Numbered from the stretch's first letter, positions 8,299-16,118 are shown. The stretch: DNA of 64,000 nt from RUG12461 sp045661345 (GCA_045661345.1 JAZRFM010000032.1:22408-86407), one strand, 5' to 3'. The notes: generated by a model not told the origin, from the letters alone. Program-made: numbers and translations.

Positions 8299-9936
8299 AT
8301 GATACAGGCAAACAATGTCACGCTGCGGGTCGGCAAAAAGGCGCTCTTTGAAGACGTCAACATCAAATTCACGGAGGGGAACTGTTACGGACTGATCGGT
8401 GCCAACGGCGCCGGGAAATCCACCTTTTTAAAGATCCTTTCCGGACAGCTGGAGCCTACCAACGGCGATGTCACCATGACGCCGGGTGAGCGGCTTTCCT
8501 TTTTGCAGCAGGATCACTTCAAATATGACGAGTATACCGTGCTGGATACGGTGATCATGGGAAACCAGCGGCTGTATGACATCATGAAGGAAAAGGATGC
8601 GATCTATGCCAAGGAGGATTTTTCCGACGAGGACGGGATCAAGGCCAGCGAGCTGGAAACAGAGTTCGCGGAGATGGACGGATGGAACGCGGAAAGCGAT
8701 GCGGCGATGCTGTTAAACGGTCTCGGTATCGAGACGGAATATCACGGTACCCGGATGGGGGATATGCCCAGCGCCCTGAAGGTGAAGGTGCTTCTGGCCC
8801 AGGCGCTCTTCGGGAATCCGGACATTCTGCTTTTGGACGAGCCCACCAACCACCTGGATCTGGACGCCATTGCCTGGCTCGAGGAGTTCCTTATCAATTT
8901 TGACAACACCGTGATCGTGGTCAGCCATGACCGGTATTTTCTGAACAAGGTCTGCACCAGCATTGCGGATATCGACTATGGCAAGATCCAGCTTTATGCC
9001 GGCAACTACGACTTCTGGTACGAGTCCAGCCAGCTCCTTGTAAAGCAGATGAAGGAAGCCAACAAGAAGAAAGAGGAAAAGATCAAGGAGCTGCAGGAGT
9101 TCATTTCCAGATTCTCCGCCAACGCCAGCAAGAGCAAGCAGGCGACCTCCAGAAAACGCGCGCTGGAAAAGATTCAGCTGGATGAGATCAAGCCCTCCAG
9201 CCGGAAATACCCGTACATTGATTTCCGCCCGGAGCGGGAGATCGGAAACGAAGTGCTGACTGTCGAAGATCTGACCGTAACGGTGGAGGGGGAGAAGGTG
9301 CTGGATCATGTTTCTTTCATCCTGAACCATGACGACAAGGTGGCTCTCGTGGGCAGCAACGAGCGTGCGAAGACGGCGCTGTTTCAGGTGCTGGCCGGGG
9401 AGCTGGAGCCGGATGCAGGCTCTTATAAATGGGGTGTTACCACCTCCCAGTCCTATTTTCCGAAGGACAACACCAGAATCTTTGATACGGATCTCACCAT
9501 CGTGGACTGGCTGACACAGTTCTCCGAGATCAAGGATGCCACCTATGTACGGGGCTTCCTGGGGCGGATGCTCTTTGCCGGGGAGGACGGGGTGAAAAAG
9601 ATGAAGGTGCTTTCCGGAGGGGAGCGGGTGAGGGTTCTGCTTTCCCGGATGATGATCGAGGCCAGCAATGTCCTGATGCTGGATGAGCCTACGGATCACC
9701 TGGACATGGAGAGTATCACGGCGTTAAACAACGGTCTGATCAAGTTCCCGGGGGTGGTGATCTTTTCCTCCAGGGATCATCAGGTGGTGGAGACCACGGC
9801 AAACCGGATCATGGAGATCCTGCCGGACGGAAGCATCATTGACAAGATTACGACCTACGACGAATATCTGGCAAACGATGAGATGGCGAGAAAGAGGCAG
9901 GCGGTGTATACCAAGACAGAAGACGATGAGGATTAA
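8299..9936 (+). CDS. ABC-F family ATPase, YbiT-like, with one altered ATP site
   Basis: A 545-residue soluble protein with two ABC ATPase domains and no membrane part; ABC-F proteins act on the ribosome. Domain 1 has a perfect Walker A (GANGAGKST, residues 34-42), LLLDEPTNHLD and the VSHD switch histidine, but its signature is MPSALK (156-161) instead of LSGGQ. Domain 2 has intact LSGGE and LMLDEPTDHLD, but Walker A reads GSNERAKTA (352-360, Gly to Ala before Lys) and the switch reads SRD instead of SHD. An interdomain lysine- and glutamate-rich linker lies at about residues 245-300. It is the first gene of a pair with aroC, three bases apart. The altered second site may be normal for the subgroup. 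Confidence 0.9.
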   Translation: MIQANNVTLRVGKKALFEDVNIKFTEGNCYGLIGANGAGKSTFLKILSGQLEPTNGDVTMTPGERLSFLQQDHFKYDEYTVLDTVIMGNQRLYDIMKEKDAIYAKEDFSDEDGIKASELETEFAEMDGWNAESDAAMLLNGLGIETEYHGTRMGDMPSALKVKVLLAQALFGNPDILLLDEPTNHLDLDAIAWLEEFLINFDNTVIVVSHDRYFLNKVCTSIADIDYGKIQLYAGNYDFWYESSQLLVKQMKEANKKKEEKIKELQEFISRFSANASKSKQATSRKRALEKIQLDEIKPSSRKYPYIDFRPEREIGNEVLTVEDLTVTVEGEKVLDHVSFILNHDDKVALVGSNERAKTALFQVLAGELEPDAGSYKWGVTTSQSYFPKDNTRIFDTDLTIVDWLTQFSEIKDATYVRGFLGRMLFAGEDGVKKMKVLSGGERVRVLLSRMMIEASNVLMLDEPTDHLDMESITALNNGLIKFPGVVIFSSRDHQVVETTANRIMEILPDGSIIDKITTYDEYLANDEMARKRQAVYTKTEDDED

Positions 9937-9938
9937 AA

Positions 9939-11051
9939 ATGGCAGGATCAGAATTCGGCAATGTATTTCGGATTACAACCTGGGGAGAGTCCCACGGGAA
10001 AGCAGTCGGCGCAGTGGTCGACGGCTGCCCCGCGGGGCTTTTTTTGACAGAGGAGGATATACAGATCTTTCTGGATCGGCGCCGTCCCGGGCAGTCAGAG
10101 TTTGCGACGAAGCGCGCAGAAAGTGATACCGTGGAGATCCTGTCCGGCGTGTTCAAAGGAAAGACCACCGGCACGCCCATCAGCCTCATGGTAAAAAACG
10201 GGGATTCTCATTCCGGGGATTATGAGACGCTGGCAAGGGTATACCGGCCGGGACATGCGGATTATACCTTTGATCAAAAATACGGATTCCGCGATTACCG
10301 CGGCGGCGGGAGAAGCTCCGGGAGAGAGACCGTCGGCCGGGTCGCAGGGGGCGCGGTGGCGGTGAAGCTGCTGCAGGAATTCGGCGTTTCCTTTTTGACC
10401 TATACGAAAGCCATCGGGCCGGTGGAGACGGATCCGTCACGCTTTGCTGCAGAGGAAATCAGACAAAACCCTCTGTTCATGCCGGATGCCGGGGCAGCAC
10501 AAAGGGCGCAGGAGTATCTGCGCTCATGCATGAAAGAACAGGATTCTGCAGGGGGCGTGATTGAGTGTGTGGTCAGAGGCCTGCCGGCGGGACTGGGGGA
10601 GTGCGTATTCGAAAAGACAGATGCGCTTCTTGCAAAGGCGATGCTTTCCATCGGCGCGGTCAAGGGTTTTGAAATGGGTGACGGATTCGCGTCGACCCGT
10701 CTGCGCGGAAGCGAAAACAATGATGCCTTTTCCTCTGCCGGGAAGATGACGAATCATGCCGGGGGCGTCCTCGGCGGCATGACGGACGGGAGCGACCTCG
10801 TCTTCCGTGTGGCGGTCAAGCCGACGCCTTCCATCGCAAGAGAACAGAAGACCATTGATTGTAACGGAAAAGAAACCAGGATCACCATCGGGGGCAGGCA
10901 TGACCCGGTCATCGTACCCCGGGCAGTGGTGGTGGTGGAATGCATGGCGGCGCTGGTGCTTGCCGATCTGCTGCTGCGGAACGCAGGCTCGACCGTGGAC
11001 AGGCTGAAACAGGTGTACGGAGATGTGCAAAGGGACGAACAGGGGATTTGA
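9939..11051 (+). CDS. aroC: Chorismate synthase
   Basis: A 370-residue chorismate synthase, the last enzyme of the shikimate pathway. It converts 5-enolpyruvylshikimate 3-phosphate to chorismate using reduced FMN. Family signatures are visible: the N-terminal GNVFRITTWGESHG, the RRRPGQSEFATKR loop, the YRPGHADYTFDQKYG segment, the RGGGRSSGRETVGRVAGGA flavin/substrate region and the C-terminal GRHDPVIVPRAVVVVE. Length is normal. The ATG lies three bases after the ABC-F stop, so it is probably translated from the same mRNA. No other aro gene is in the window. A GC-rich terminator follows. Confidence 0.97.
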   Translation: MAGSEFGNVFRITTWGESHGKAVGAVVDGCPAGLFLTEEDIQIFLDRRRPGQSEFATKRAESDTVEILSGVFKGKTTGTPISLMVKNGDSHSGDYETLARVYRPGHADYTFDQKYGFRDYRGGGRSSGRETVGRVAGGAVAVKLLQEFGVSFLTYTKAIGPVETDPSRFAAEEIRQNPLFMPDAGAAQRAQEYLRSCMKEQDSAGGVIECVVRGLPAGLGECVFEKTDALLAKAMLSIGAVKGFEMGDGFASTRLRGSENNDAFSSAGKMTNHAGGVLGGMTDGSDLVFRVAVKPTPSIAREQKTIDCNGKETRITIGGRHDPVIVPRAVVVVECMAALVLADLLLRNAGSTVDRLKQVYGDVQRDEQGI

Positions 11052-11104
11052 ACGGCGAAGGGGTTCCTATCGTCCGGTTGCAGCTTGCGGAGGTGGAACG
11101 GCAA

Positions 11105-11134
11105 AAAGCCGGCGGCTGTGAGCCGCCGGCTTTT
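11105..11134 (+). terminator. Rho-independent terminator after aroC
   Basis: Perfect inverted repeat AAGCCGGCGGCT, GTG loop, AGCCGCCGGCTT, then TTTGCG. It is preceded by an A-run and could also work on the minus strand. Confidence 0.85.
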
Positions 11135-11151
11135 GCGTGCGAGAGGAGCGT

Positions 11152-11187
11152 AAAATCGCGGGCGCGTGCGCCTTTCATCTGCGATTT
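11152..11187. repeat. 36-bp stem-loop element, copy A
   Basis: AAAATCGCGGGCG, a two-base difference, then TGCGCCTTTCATCT and GCGAT. Outer arms AAATCGC/GCGATTT enclose an inner GGCGC-GCGCC hairpin. A near-identical copy lies at 30854-30888 ahead of rho. On the minus strand it lies just after the stop of the 50-codon gene and ends in TTTT, so it might end that transcript. Confidence 0.6.
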
Positions 11188-11199
11188 CCGGTGCATCCT

Positions 11200-11352
11200 T
11201 TAGTTTGGAGATACCCGTGTAGCACTGAGGACTACGATGGATTTGTCCCCCAGCATCTGGATCAGATAAGATACCGTCACCCGCTCGGTCTGCTCCAGAT
11301 CGGGCCCGAAGGGATTCAGCTTCAGATAGTGTACGTTGTAAAAAGCATCCAT
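11200..11352 (-). CDS. 50-residue protein of unknown function
   Basis: A minus-strand frame from ATG at 11352 to TAA at 11200 begins MDAFYNVHYLKLNPFG and ends with SIVVLSATRVSPN. I do not recognise it. It is supported as a gene by a canonical GGAGG ribosome site 11 bases before the ATG and a strong promoter (TTGGAT, 16 bases, TATAAT) 70 bases upstream. There is no signal peptide or cysteine; the middle (VSYLIQMLGDKSIVVLS) is moderately hydrophobic. It lies alone, convergent with aroC and divergent from the metallopeptidase lipoprotein. It is too short to be scored reliably by codon usage. Confidence 0.55.
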   Translation of the reverse strand: MDAFYNVHYLKLNPFGPDLEQTERVTVSYLIQMLGDKSIVVLSATRVSPN

Positions 11353-11421
11353 GATTTCATCCACCTCCGTTTGAAATAGAAATGTCGCTTCAGTAAAAAG
11401 ACAAATTATAGGGATGCTTTC

Positions 11422-11449
11422 ATTATAGCATGACTGCCATTTTATCCAA
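11422..11449 (-). promoter_or_regulatory. Promoter of the 50-codon minus-strand gene
   Basis: Minus strand: TTGGAT (11449-11444), a 16-base spacer, perfect TATAAT (11427-11422). A second TATAAT-like box lies a few bases downstream. Confidence 0.65.
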
Positions 11450-11510
11450 GAGTTGTCCGAAAAAAAGGCCGTCGAGGGGCTTGTCCTGCAGGATGGGATT
11501 TCCGAAAGGA

Positions 11511-11539
11511 TTGCACAGGCATCGGGGAAGTGGTACTAT
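11511..11539 (+). promoter_or_regulatory. Promoter of the metallopeptidase lipoprotein gene
   Basis: TTGCAC (11511-11516), a 17-base spacer, TACTAT (11534-11539), giving a start near 11546 and a ~63-base leader before the ATG at 11609. Confidence 0.5.
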
Positions 11540-11608
11540 ACGCTTACAAGAGAAGGAAAGGAAATTCAGATAGGAGACGCTTCCCCAGAAGGAGAGAGTA
11601 AGAATAAA

Positions 11609-13282
11609 ATGAGACATTTGAAAAACAAACTCCCGGTGGCGGCTCTGATCGTTTCCTTGATGGTTACATCCCTTGCCGGCTGCGGGACGCAGGCGGCCGG
11701 GACGGATGACGCTACGGCATATCAGGATACGGAATACGTAGAGAGTACTTACCATGAGAGCGTCCCTGAGGAAGAAGCCGGAAGCAGCCGGTATTTCGAT
11801 ACGGAGAATGTACTTCCGTCCCCGGCAGAGGAGGGGGCTGTGATGAACCCCGGTGACCCCGGGTTTTATGCAGACGAATCTGCCGTGGAGCATGCCAGGG
11901 AGACAGATTCTCTGGCATATCTGGAGTGGCTGTCCGATTACTGCGTCAATGTGGTGGAACCGCAGGTCGTGGAAATGCTGATGCGGATTCCTCTCTTTGC
12001 AGAGGCAGCCAGCGATGGTCTGCTCAGCAAGTATATCGCACTGGGACTGACCTACAACGATGTGAATCAGTTCGGCGCCATCACTCTGACAAGCTATCTG
12101 GATAAAGAGGGACGCACCATAGAGGATGATGGGGAAAGCGAGATTCCGAATGCCTACAACGTGGCGTACAGGATCTGCGTAAACACTTATATTTATGATG
12201 AAAAGACCATGGATGATCCTGCAAAACAAAAGGAACTGCAGGATACGATGCTGCATGAGATGATGCACGCCGTGATGGAGGACTATATCCGAAACGGCGA
12301 GACGGGCATGTTTGCAGACGGATCCTTTGCGGATCGGGTCGAGGACACCAATGCGTTTCCGTCATGGTTTTCGGAGGGCAGTGCCATTACGATTCAATGC
12401 GGGTATTATTCCACCAGAGAGGAAATGCTGGGAACCTTTATGGATCTGGAGGAGAAAACCAGAGAGGAGAAGCTGGAGACGTTAAGTGACCCGGAAGAGA
12501 TGTATCAGACGCTGGCCTACTTCAGGGATTCCATGACAGAGGAGGAGTGGGATGAGATCGAGTCGGAGACCGGTTTAAGGAATATTCTTCCCACAGATCT
12601 GAGGGTGGAAGGAAATCAGTATCTCTCTACCTACTACGGCACCATGTATCTTTACTATCTGTCCGCGCTGCATATGGGACTGGAGCCTTTTGACGAAGAC
12701 GGGACACTGGATATGGAGATCATGATGGAGGGGATGGAGAATATCATGAGAAAGCTGCATGAAGGTTACAGTCTCAGTCAGCTGGTGGCGGAGATCTCCG
12801 AAGACCCGGAAACCGGAGAGCCGCTTTATGAGGATCTTACTGCCTATGAAGAGGCCTTCCTGAATGGAGCCGACGAGCCCGGCATGATCTTTGTACAGAA
12901 GATGCTCTACGATTTCGAGTCCAGAATCACGGATGAGGATGCGTATATTCCCACCGGTTCCGTGATACCGGGTCTCAATAATTACAAGGCGGCGTTTATG
13001 GATGAGGATCCCCGCGGGGTTCCTGCGGTTTACGCTGTGATAAGGGGACTGGAGGACAGTTCCTGCAACTATTTCGCAATTTCTACCGTTCGTCCTTCGG
13101 ATGTGGCATTAACCGGCGGGCGGATGGCTTCTTATACGGATGTCCCGGGATTGTCCGAGACAGAGCGGGAGGATCGTGACACCCTTGCCATCGGAGACGA
13201 AGCGGTGTTGATCGATCTGACCTGGTCGGATGCATATGAGAGTCCGAATGATTGGGTGCTCGGCCTGAAAGCAGGAGAATAA
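11609..13282 (+). CDS. Lipoprotein with a gluzincin-type HExxH metallopeptidase motif
   Basis: A 557-residue exported lipoprotein. The start at 11609 is chosen because it begins a lipoprotein signal (MRHLKNKL, hydrophobic core, lipobox LAGC); the frame is open upstream of this but there it covers the promoter. The zinc motif HEMMH lies at residues 216-220, and Glu256 in WFSEGSA is well placed as the third ligand, as in gluzincins. The region after the lipobox is acidic and Ser/Glu-rich. The C-terminal ~300 residues show no recognised fold. It should be anchored outside the membrane. The next gene starts four bases after its stop, so they form a pair. Peptidase activity is inferred from the motif only. 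Confidence 0.75.
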   Translation: MRHLKNKLPVAALIVSLMVTSLAGCGTQAAGTDDATAYQDTEYVESTYHESVPEEEAGSSRYFDTENVLPSPAEEGAVMNPGDPGFYADESAVEHARETDSLAYLEWLSDYCVNVVEPQVVEMLMRIPLFAEAASDGLLSKYIALGLTYNDVNQFGAITLTSYLDKEGRTIEDDGESEIPNAYNVAYRICVNTYIYDEKTMDDPAKQKELQDTMLHEMMHAVMEDYIRNGETGMFADGSFADRVEDTNAFPSWFSEGSAITIQCGYYSTREEMLGTFMDLEEKTREEKLETLSDPEEMYQTLAYFRDSMTEEEWDEIESETGLRNILPTDLRVEGNQYLSTYYGTMYLYYLSALHMGLEPFDEDGTLDMEIMMEGMENIMRKLHEGYSLSQLVAEISEDPETGEPLYEDLTAYEEAFLNGADEPGMIFVQKMLYDFESRITDEDAYIPTGSVIPGLNNYKAAFMDEDPRGVPAVYAVIRGLEDSSCNYFAISTVRPSDVALTGGRMASYTDVPGLSETEREDRDTLAIGDEAVLIDLTWSDAYESPNDWVLGLKAGE

Positions 13283-13285
13283 AGA

Positions 13286-14404
13286 TTGGACGCGTTGAAA
13301 GCTTTTTTTCAAACCTTATTTTATCTGGTGACCTATTCGGAGACGGACTATGAGCTGTTGAACAGGATCGTCTTTTCCACCTCTGATATTTCGGTGATCG
13401 TGATGGCGGTGGCGTTGCTTTTGCTCATCCTTTTGTATCCCAAATTAAGGGAGCACAAACGGTTCGAGGATAAGCTCGTGTTTTCCGAGTGCGTGTTAAT
13501 GCTCATTGCTCTTTCCCTTACGATCGTCAAAAGCATCGTAACCGAACAGGAAACGCCTCTTGCCAATTTCTTCTGGTATTACAGCCCGACTGTGCAGGAA
13601 TGTCTCTATATGCTGACGATCCTGCAATGGCTGGTTTTTGTGGACTATTCCCTCTACCGGAGCAGAGACCGTATCCGCAGGCGCTATAAGGGCGCGATCA
13701 TCCCCATCCTCCTGGTAGTGGGTTTTGATGTGTTTCAGGACATCCTGGCCTACGGACTGAACATAGAGACAGAATGGATGCTGACCGGGCTGCTTTTGGC
13801 CTATATTGCGAAGTTTGCGGTGGAATTTGGCTATATTTTCCTTGCCATCCGGCTGGTGGTGCGGTACGGAAAAGAATCCAGACAGCCCAGGTTTCTCCGG
13901 CTCTCCGCCTTCATCATACCCTTTGTTCTCGGCATTCTGTTCCGGTTTTATGATATGCCCATGATGGCGCTGGGCGTGATGCTTACTTATATTGCGGTGA
14001 TCCGGAGGGATCGGTATCTGGATCATGATACGGGCTTTTATAACCATGCATTTCTTGATTTCTTAAGTACTTATCGGGATCGAAAGAAGTATGAAGGGGG
14101 AAACGGCTTCATGATCCATGCGCCGGGACATAAGGAAGCCATGGCAAAGATCCTGAAGGAGATGATGCCGGAAGATTCCAATCTGTTTTATCTGGGAGAG
14201 GACCGCTTCCTGGTTCTTTCCGAATCCCTTCGTGGTTCGGCTGCCAAGATGGCGACCAACACCATCAGGGAAGCGGCGGAAAACGCGCAGGATCCTTTCA
14301 TCCCGGAGATTACTGTGGCCAAGCGGGGAAATGACGAGTCTGCAGGGACGTTCGCCAACCGCCTCCTGAAAGAAAGCGGAGCTGCCGTTGCCCTGCAGGG
14401 GTAA
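13286..14404 (+). CDS. Seven-helix membrane protein with a degenerate GGDEF-like domain
   Basis: A 372-residue protein with about seven hydrophobic segments between residues 33 and 240, followed by a ~130-residue cytoplasmic domain. That domain starts with DTGFYNHAFLDFL (~residue 249), like the DxLTGLxNR entry of GGDEF domains, and contains LGEDRFLVL (~303) where the GGDEF loop would be. The catalytic GG(D/E)EF residues are therefore missing and c-di-GMP synthesis is not expected. The start is a TTG after GCAGGAGAATAAAG, four bases after the lipoprotein stop, suggesting co-translation. It could be a receptor for the metallopeptidase partner or a nucleotide-binding relic. Confidence 0.65.
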   Translation: MDALKAFFQTLFYLVTYSETDYELLNRIVFSTSDISVIVMAVALLLLILLYPKLREHKRFEDKLVFSECVLMLIALSLTIVKSIVTEQETPLANFFWYYSPTVQECLYMLTILQWLVFVDYSLYRSRDRIRRRYKGAIIPILLVVGFDVFQDILAYGLNIETEWMLTGLLLAYIAKFAVEFGYIFLAIRLVVRYGKESRQPRFLRLSAFIIPFVLGILFRFYDMPMMALGVMLTYIAVIRRDRYLDHDTGFYNHAFLDFLSTYRDRKKYEGGNGFMIHAPGHKEAMAKILKEMMPEDSNLFYLGEDRFLVLSESLRGSAAKMATNTIREAAENAQDPFIPEITVAKRGNDESAGTFANRLLKESGAAVALQG

Positions 14405-14422
14405 ATGGTACGGTCTGAAAAA

Positions 14423-14451
14423 CTGCCAGACGGTATGTTCATTCGTATAAA
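14423..14451 (+). promoter_or_regulatory. Promoter of the double-glycine-leader peptide gene
   Basis: CTGCCA (14423-14428), a 17-base spacer, TATAAA (14446-14451). A start near 14458 leaves a ~22-base leader with a strong GGAGG at 14468-14472. Confidence 0.5.
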
Positions 14452-14479
14452 GGGGTAAATAAAAAAAGGAGGTATTGCA

Positions 14480-14742
14480 ATGAAACTGATAGGTGATCTG
14501 AAAAAAGGGTAGAAGAGGCAAAAGACAGGAAGGAAGCAAAGGACATTCTTGCGCAGGCAGGTATTTTCCTCACCGATGAGGAGCTGGATCAGGTCAGCGG
14601 CGGCACGAACACCGGCTATGCTCAGAATGGCCGTACATGCCCTACATGCGGCAGTTCAATGGTAAAGTTTACCGGTGAGAGAGGCGACATGGGAGCTTTT
14701 ACCTGTGAGAAATGTGGCTGTACGTTCTATGCCGACGTATAA
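14480..14742 (+). pseudogene. Double-glycine-leader zinc-ribbon peptide gene, frameshifted at an A6 run
   Basis: After a strong GGAGG, the ATG at 14480 reads MKLIGDLKKG and meets TAG at 14510. One extra A in the A6 run at 14501-14506 restores an 87-residue peptide: leader MKLIGDLKKRVEEAKD... ending LTDEELDQVSGG (residues 31-42), the classic bacteriocin/RiPP double-glycine leader, then a 45-residue tail with CPTCG (54-58) and CEKCGC (76-81), which looks like a zinc ribbon. The downstream frame has no usable start of its own. Explanations are a one-base deletion, a phase-variable tract, slippage during transcription, or a sequencing error. No C39-peptidase exporter is in the window. It is followed by its own terminator. 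Confidence 0.75.
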
Positions 14743-14799
14743 GACAGCGTACCCTTCGCAGCTGCTCCGTTCATTTTGCTGCAGCTGCTGAATATACAG

Positions 14800-14838
14800 G
14801 ACGCCGGGGGAAATGATCATTTCTCAACCGGCGTCTTT
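14800..14838 (+). terminator. Terminator of the zinc-ribbon peptide gene
   Basis: GACGCCGG and CCGGCGTC arms around a loop that contains a nested AAATGATCATTT palindrome, followed by TTTGT. Confidence 0.7.
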
Positions 14839-14901
14839 GTATGTACAGACGCGCGCAGAGGAAATGCCGGGATGGAAAGGTGGCTGTGATCCGGCGTGAT
14901 A

Positions 14902-14910
14902 TGTTATAAT
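14902..14910 (+). promoter_or_regulatory. Extended -10 promoter for the 58-residue membrane peptide
   Basis: TGTTATAAT: a TGn extension directly before a perfect TATAAT (14905-14910), with no convincing -35 box. The leader would be about 110 bases. Confidence 0.55.
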
Positions 14911-15025
14911 CTGTATGAGGCAACATGTTTTTCAAAACAGAAATCCGTAATAGAAGGATCCTTTGAAAACATGGAATCCCTGAAGCAGTTGAAGGAACTT
15001 GATGTGAAGAAAGGAGATGAAAGAT

Positions 15026-15202
15026 ATGCCGGAAACCGTGATAGGAATCGTAGCTTCCATCGCTTCCCTTGTTTTAAGACTTTTTGGCAGAGGGAGGAAA
15101 TGCGCAATCTTAACAGCAGTACTGAGCCTGGTTGCATCGGTTGCATTTCTGATTGCAGTGATCAGGAAGAAGAACGACGACGTACTTGAAACCGCGGACT
15201 GA
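15026..15202 (+). CDS. 58-residue hydrophobic membrane peptide
   Basis: Starts MPETVIGIVASIASLVLRL, then a basic turn (GRGRK), then a hydrophobic stretch (CAILTAVLSLVASVAFLIAVI) and a charged tail RKKNDDVLETAD. The second stretch is a clear membrane helix and the first could be one. ATG at 15026 is preferred to the in-frame ATG at 15017 because AAAGGAG then sits 9 bases upstream rather than adjacent. I do not recognise the family. Its size and charge pattern resemble many small membrane peptides (toxins, holins, regulators), but nothing in the sequence decides the function. It lies between the frameshifted peptide gene and tcdA. Confidence 0.5.
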   Translation: MPETVIGIVASIASLVLRLFGRGRKCAILTAVLSLVASVAFLIAVIRKKNDDVLETAD

Positions 15203-15270
15203 TCGTATTGCTTTTTGTTACGGTCAGCGAATGATGTGCTGCATTTGTACGGGAGGAAGGACAGAGCCTG

Positions 15271-16032
15271 ATGTTAAACCAGTTTTCAAGGACGCAGCTA
15301 TTATATGGGGCGGAGACGATGGAAAGGTTTTCCTCCTCCCGCGTTGCGGTATTCGGGATCGGCGGAGTGGGCGGCTACGTCGTGGAAGCCCTTGCAAGAA
15401 GCGGGATTGGAGCCCTGGATCTGATCGATGACGACAAGGTCTGCCTTACCAACATCAACCGCCAGATCCTGGCCACAAGAAAAACTATCGGGAAATATAA
15501 GGTAGACGTGGCGGAAGAGAGGGTACGTGACATCAACCCGGACTGCGAAGTCAGAACCTATAAAACCTTTTTCCTCCCGGGGACGCAGGATCAGTTTGAT
15601 TTTCACGAGTACGATTATGTTGTGGATGCCATTGATACCGTGACCGGAAAGCTTGCGATCATAGAAAAAGCAAAGGATGCAGGCGTTCCGGTCATATCTT
15701 CGATGGGCGCGGGGAATAAACGCAATGCTGCGTTGTTTGAGGTGGCGGATATTTACGAAACCTCTGTCTGCCCTCTGGCAAAGGTGATGCGGCATGAATG
15801 CAGGAAGAGGGGAATCGACTCCCTGAAGGTGGTGTATTCGAAGGAAAAACCCATCAGACCTCTCGAGGATATGTCCATCAGCTGCAGGCAGAACTGCATA
15901 TGTCCTCCGGGGACGGAGAGGAAATGCACGCAGCGGAGGGATATTCCAGGCTCGACGGCCTTCGTCCCTTCCGCCGCCGGTCTCATCATCGCCGGTGAAG
16001 TCATGAATGATCTCGCGGCGATGCAGGGATAG
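15271..16032 (+). CDS. tcdA: tRNA threonylcarbamoyladenosine dehydratase (E1-like, TcdA/CsdL)
   Basis: A 253-residue E1/ThiF-superfamily ATPase. The nucleotide-binding GIGGVGGYVVEALARSGIG glycine loop starts at ~residue 28, LIDDDKVCLTNINRQ follows, DAIDTVTGKLAII is the family hallmark, and SSMGAGNK precedes the catalytic segment. It most closely fits TcdA, which cyclises t6A37 to ct6A in tRNA. The segment CRQNCICPPGTERKC is cysteine-rich and may bind a metal. Length is slightly short but normal. The start has a good GGGAGGAAGG site. It sits near a RiPP-like peptide gene, and E1 proteins do occur in RiPP pathways, but the match to housekeeping TcdA makes that link unlikely. Confidence 0.87.
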   Translation: MLNQFSRTQLLYGAETMERFSSSRVAVFGIGGVGGYVVEALARSGIGALDLIDDDKVCLTNINRQILATRKTIGKYKVDVAEERVRDINPDCEVRTYKTFFLPGTQDQFDFHEYDYVVDAIDTVTGKLAIIEKAKDAGVPVISSMGAGNKRNAALFEVADIYETSVCPLAKVMRHECRKRGIDSLKVVYSKEKPIRPLEDMSISCRQNCICPPGTERKCTQRRDIPGSTAFVPSAAGLIIAGEVMNDLAAMQG

Positions 16033-16058
16033 CCCCTCCGGTTGTTGGATGATGGGAC

Positions 16059-16096
16059 AAGGCAAAAGCGCCGAAAAAGGAGCTTTTGCCTTTTTC
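16059..16096 (+). terminator. Terminator after tcdA
   Basis: AAGGCAAAAGC and GCTTTTGCCTT arms around CGCCGAAAAAGGA, followed by TTTC. Confidence 0.8.
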
Positions 16097-16118
16097 TACT
16101 GTGAACCACGGGTATTTA

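Noticed and set aside
11453..11608. N-terminal extension of the metallopeptidase lipoprotein from a TTG at 11453
   Set aside because: It covers the promoter and would bury the lipoprotein signal; the ATG at 11609 starts a clean signal peptide.
14896..15189. 97-codon frame starting MICYNLYEATCF
   Set aside because: It begins inside the TATAAT box and overlaps the better supported 58-codon membrane peptide in another frame.
15271..16032. E1-like protein as a RiPP-modifying enzyme
   Set aside because: DAIDTVTGKLAII and overall layout fit housekeeping TcdA; kept only as a minor part of the neighbourhood hypothesis.
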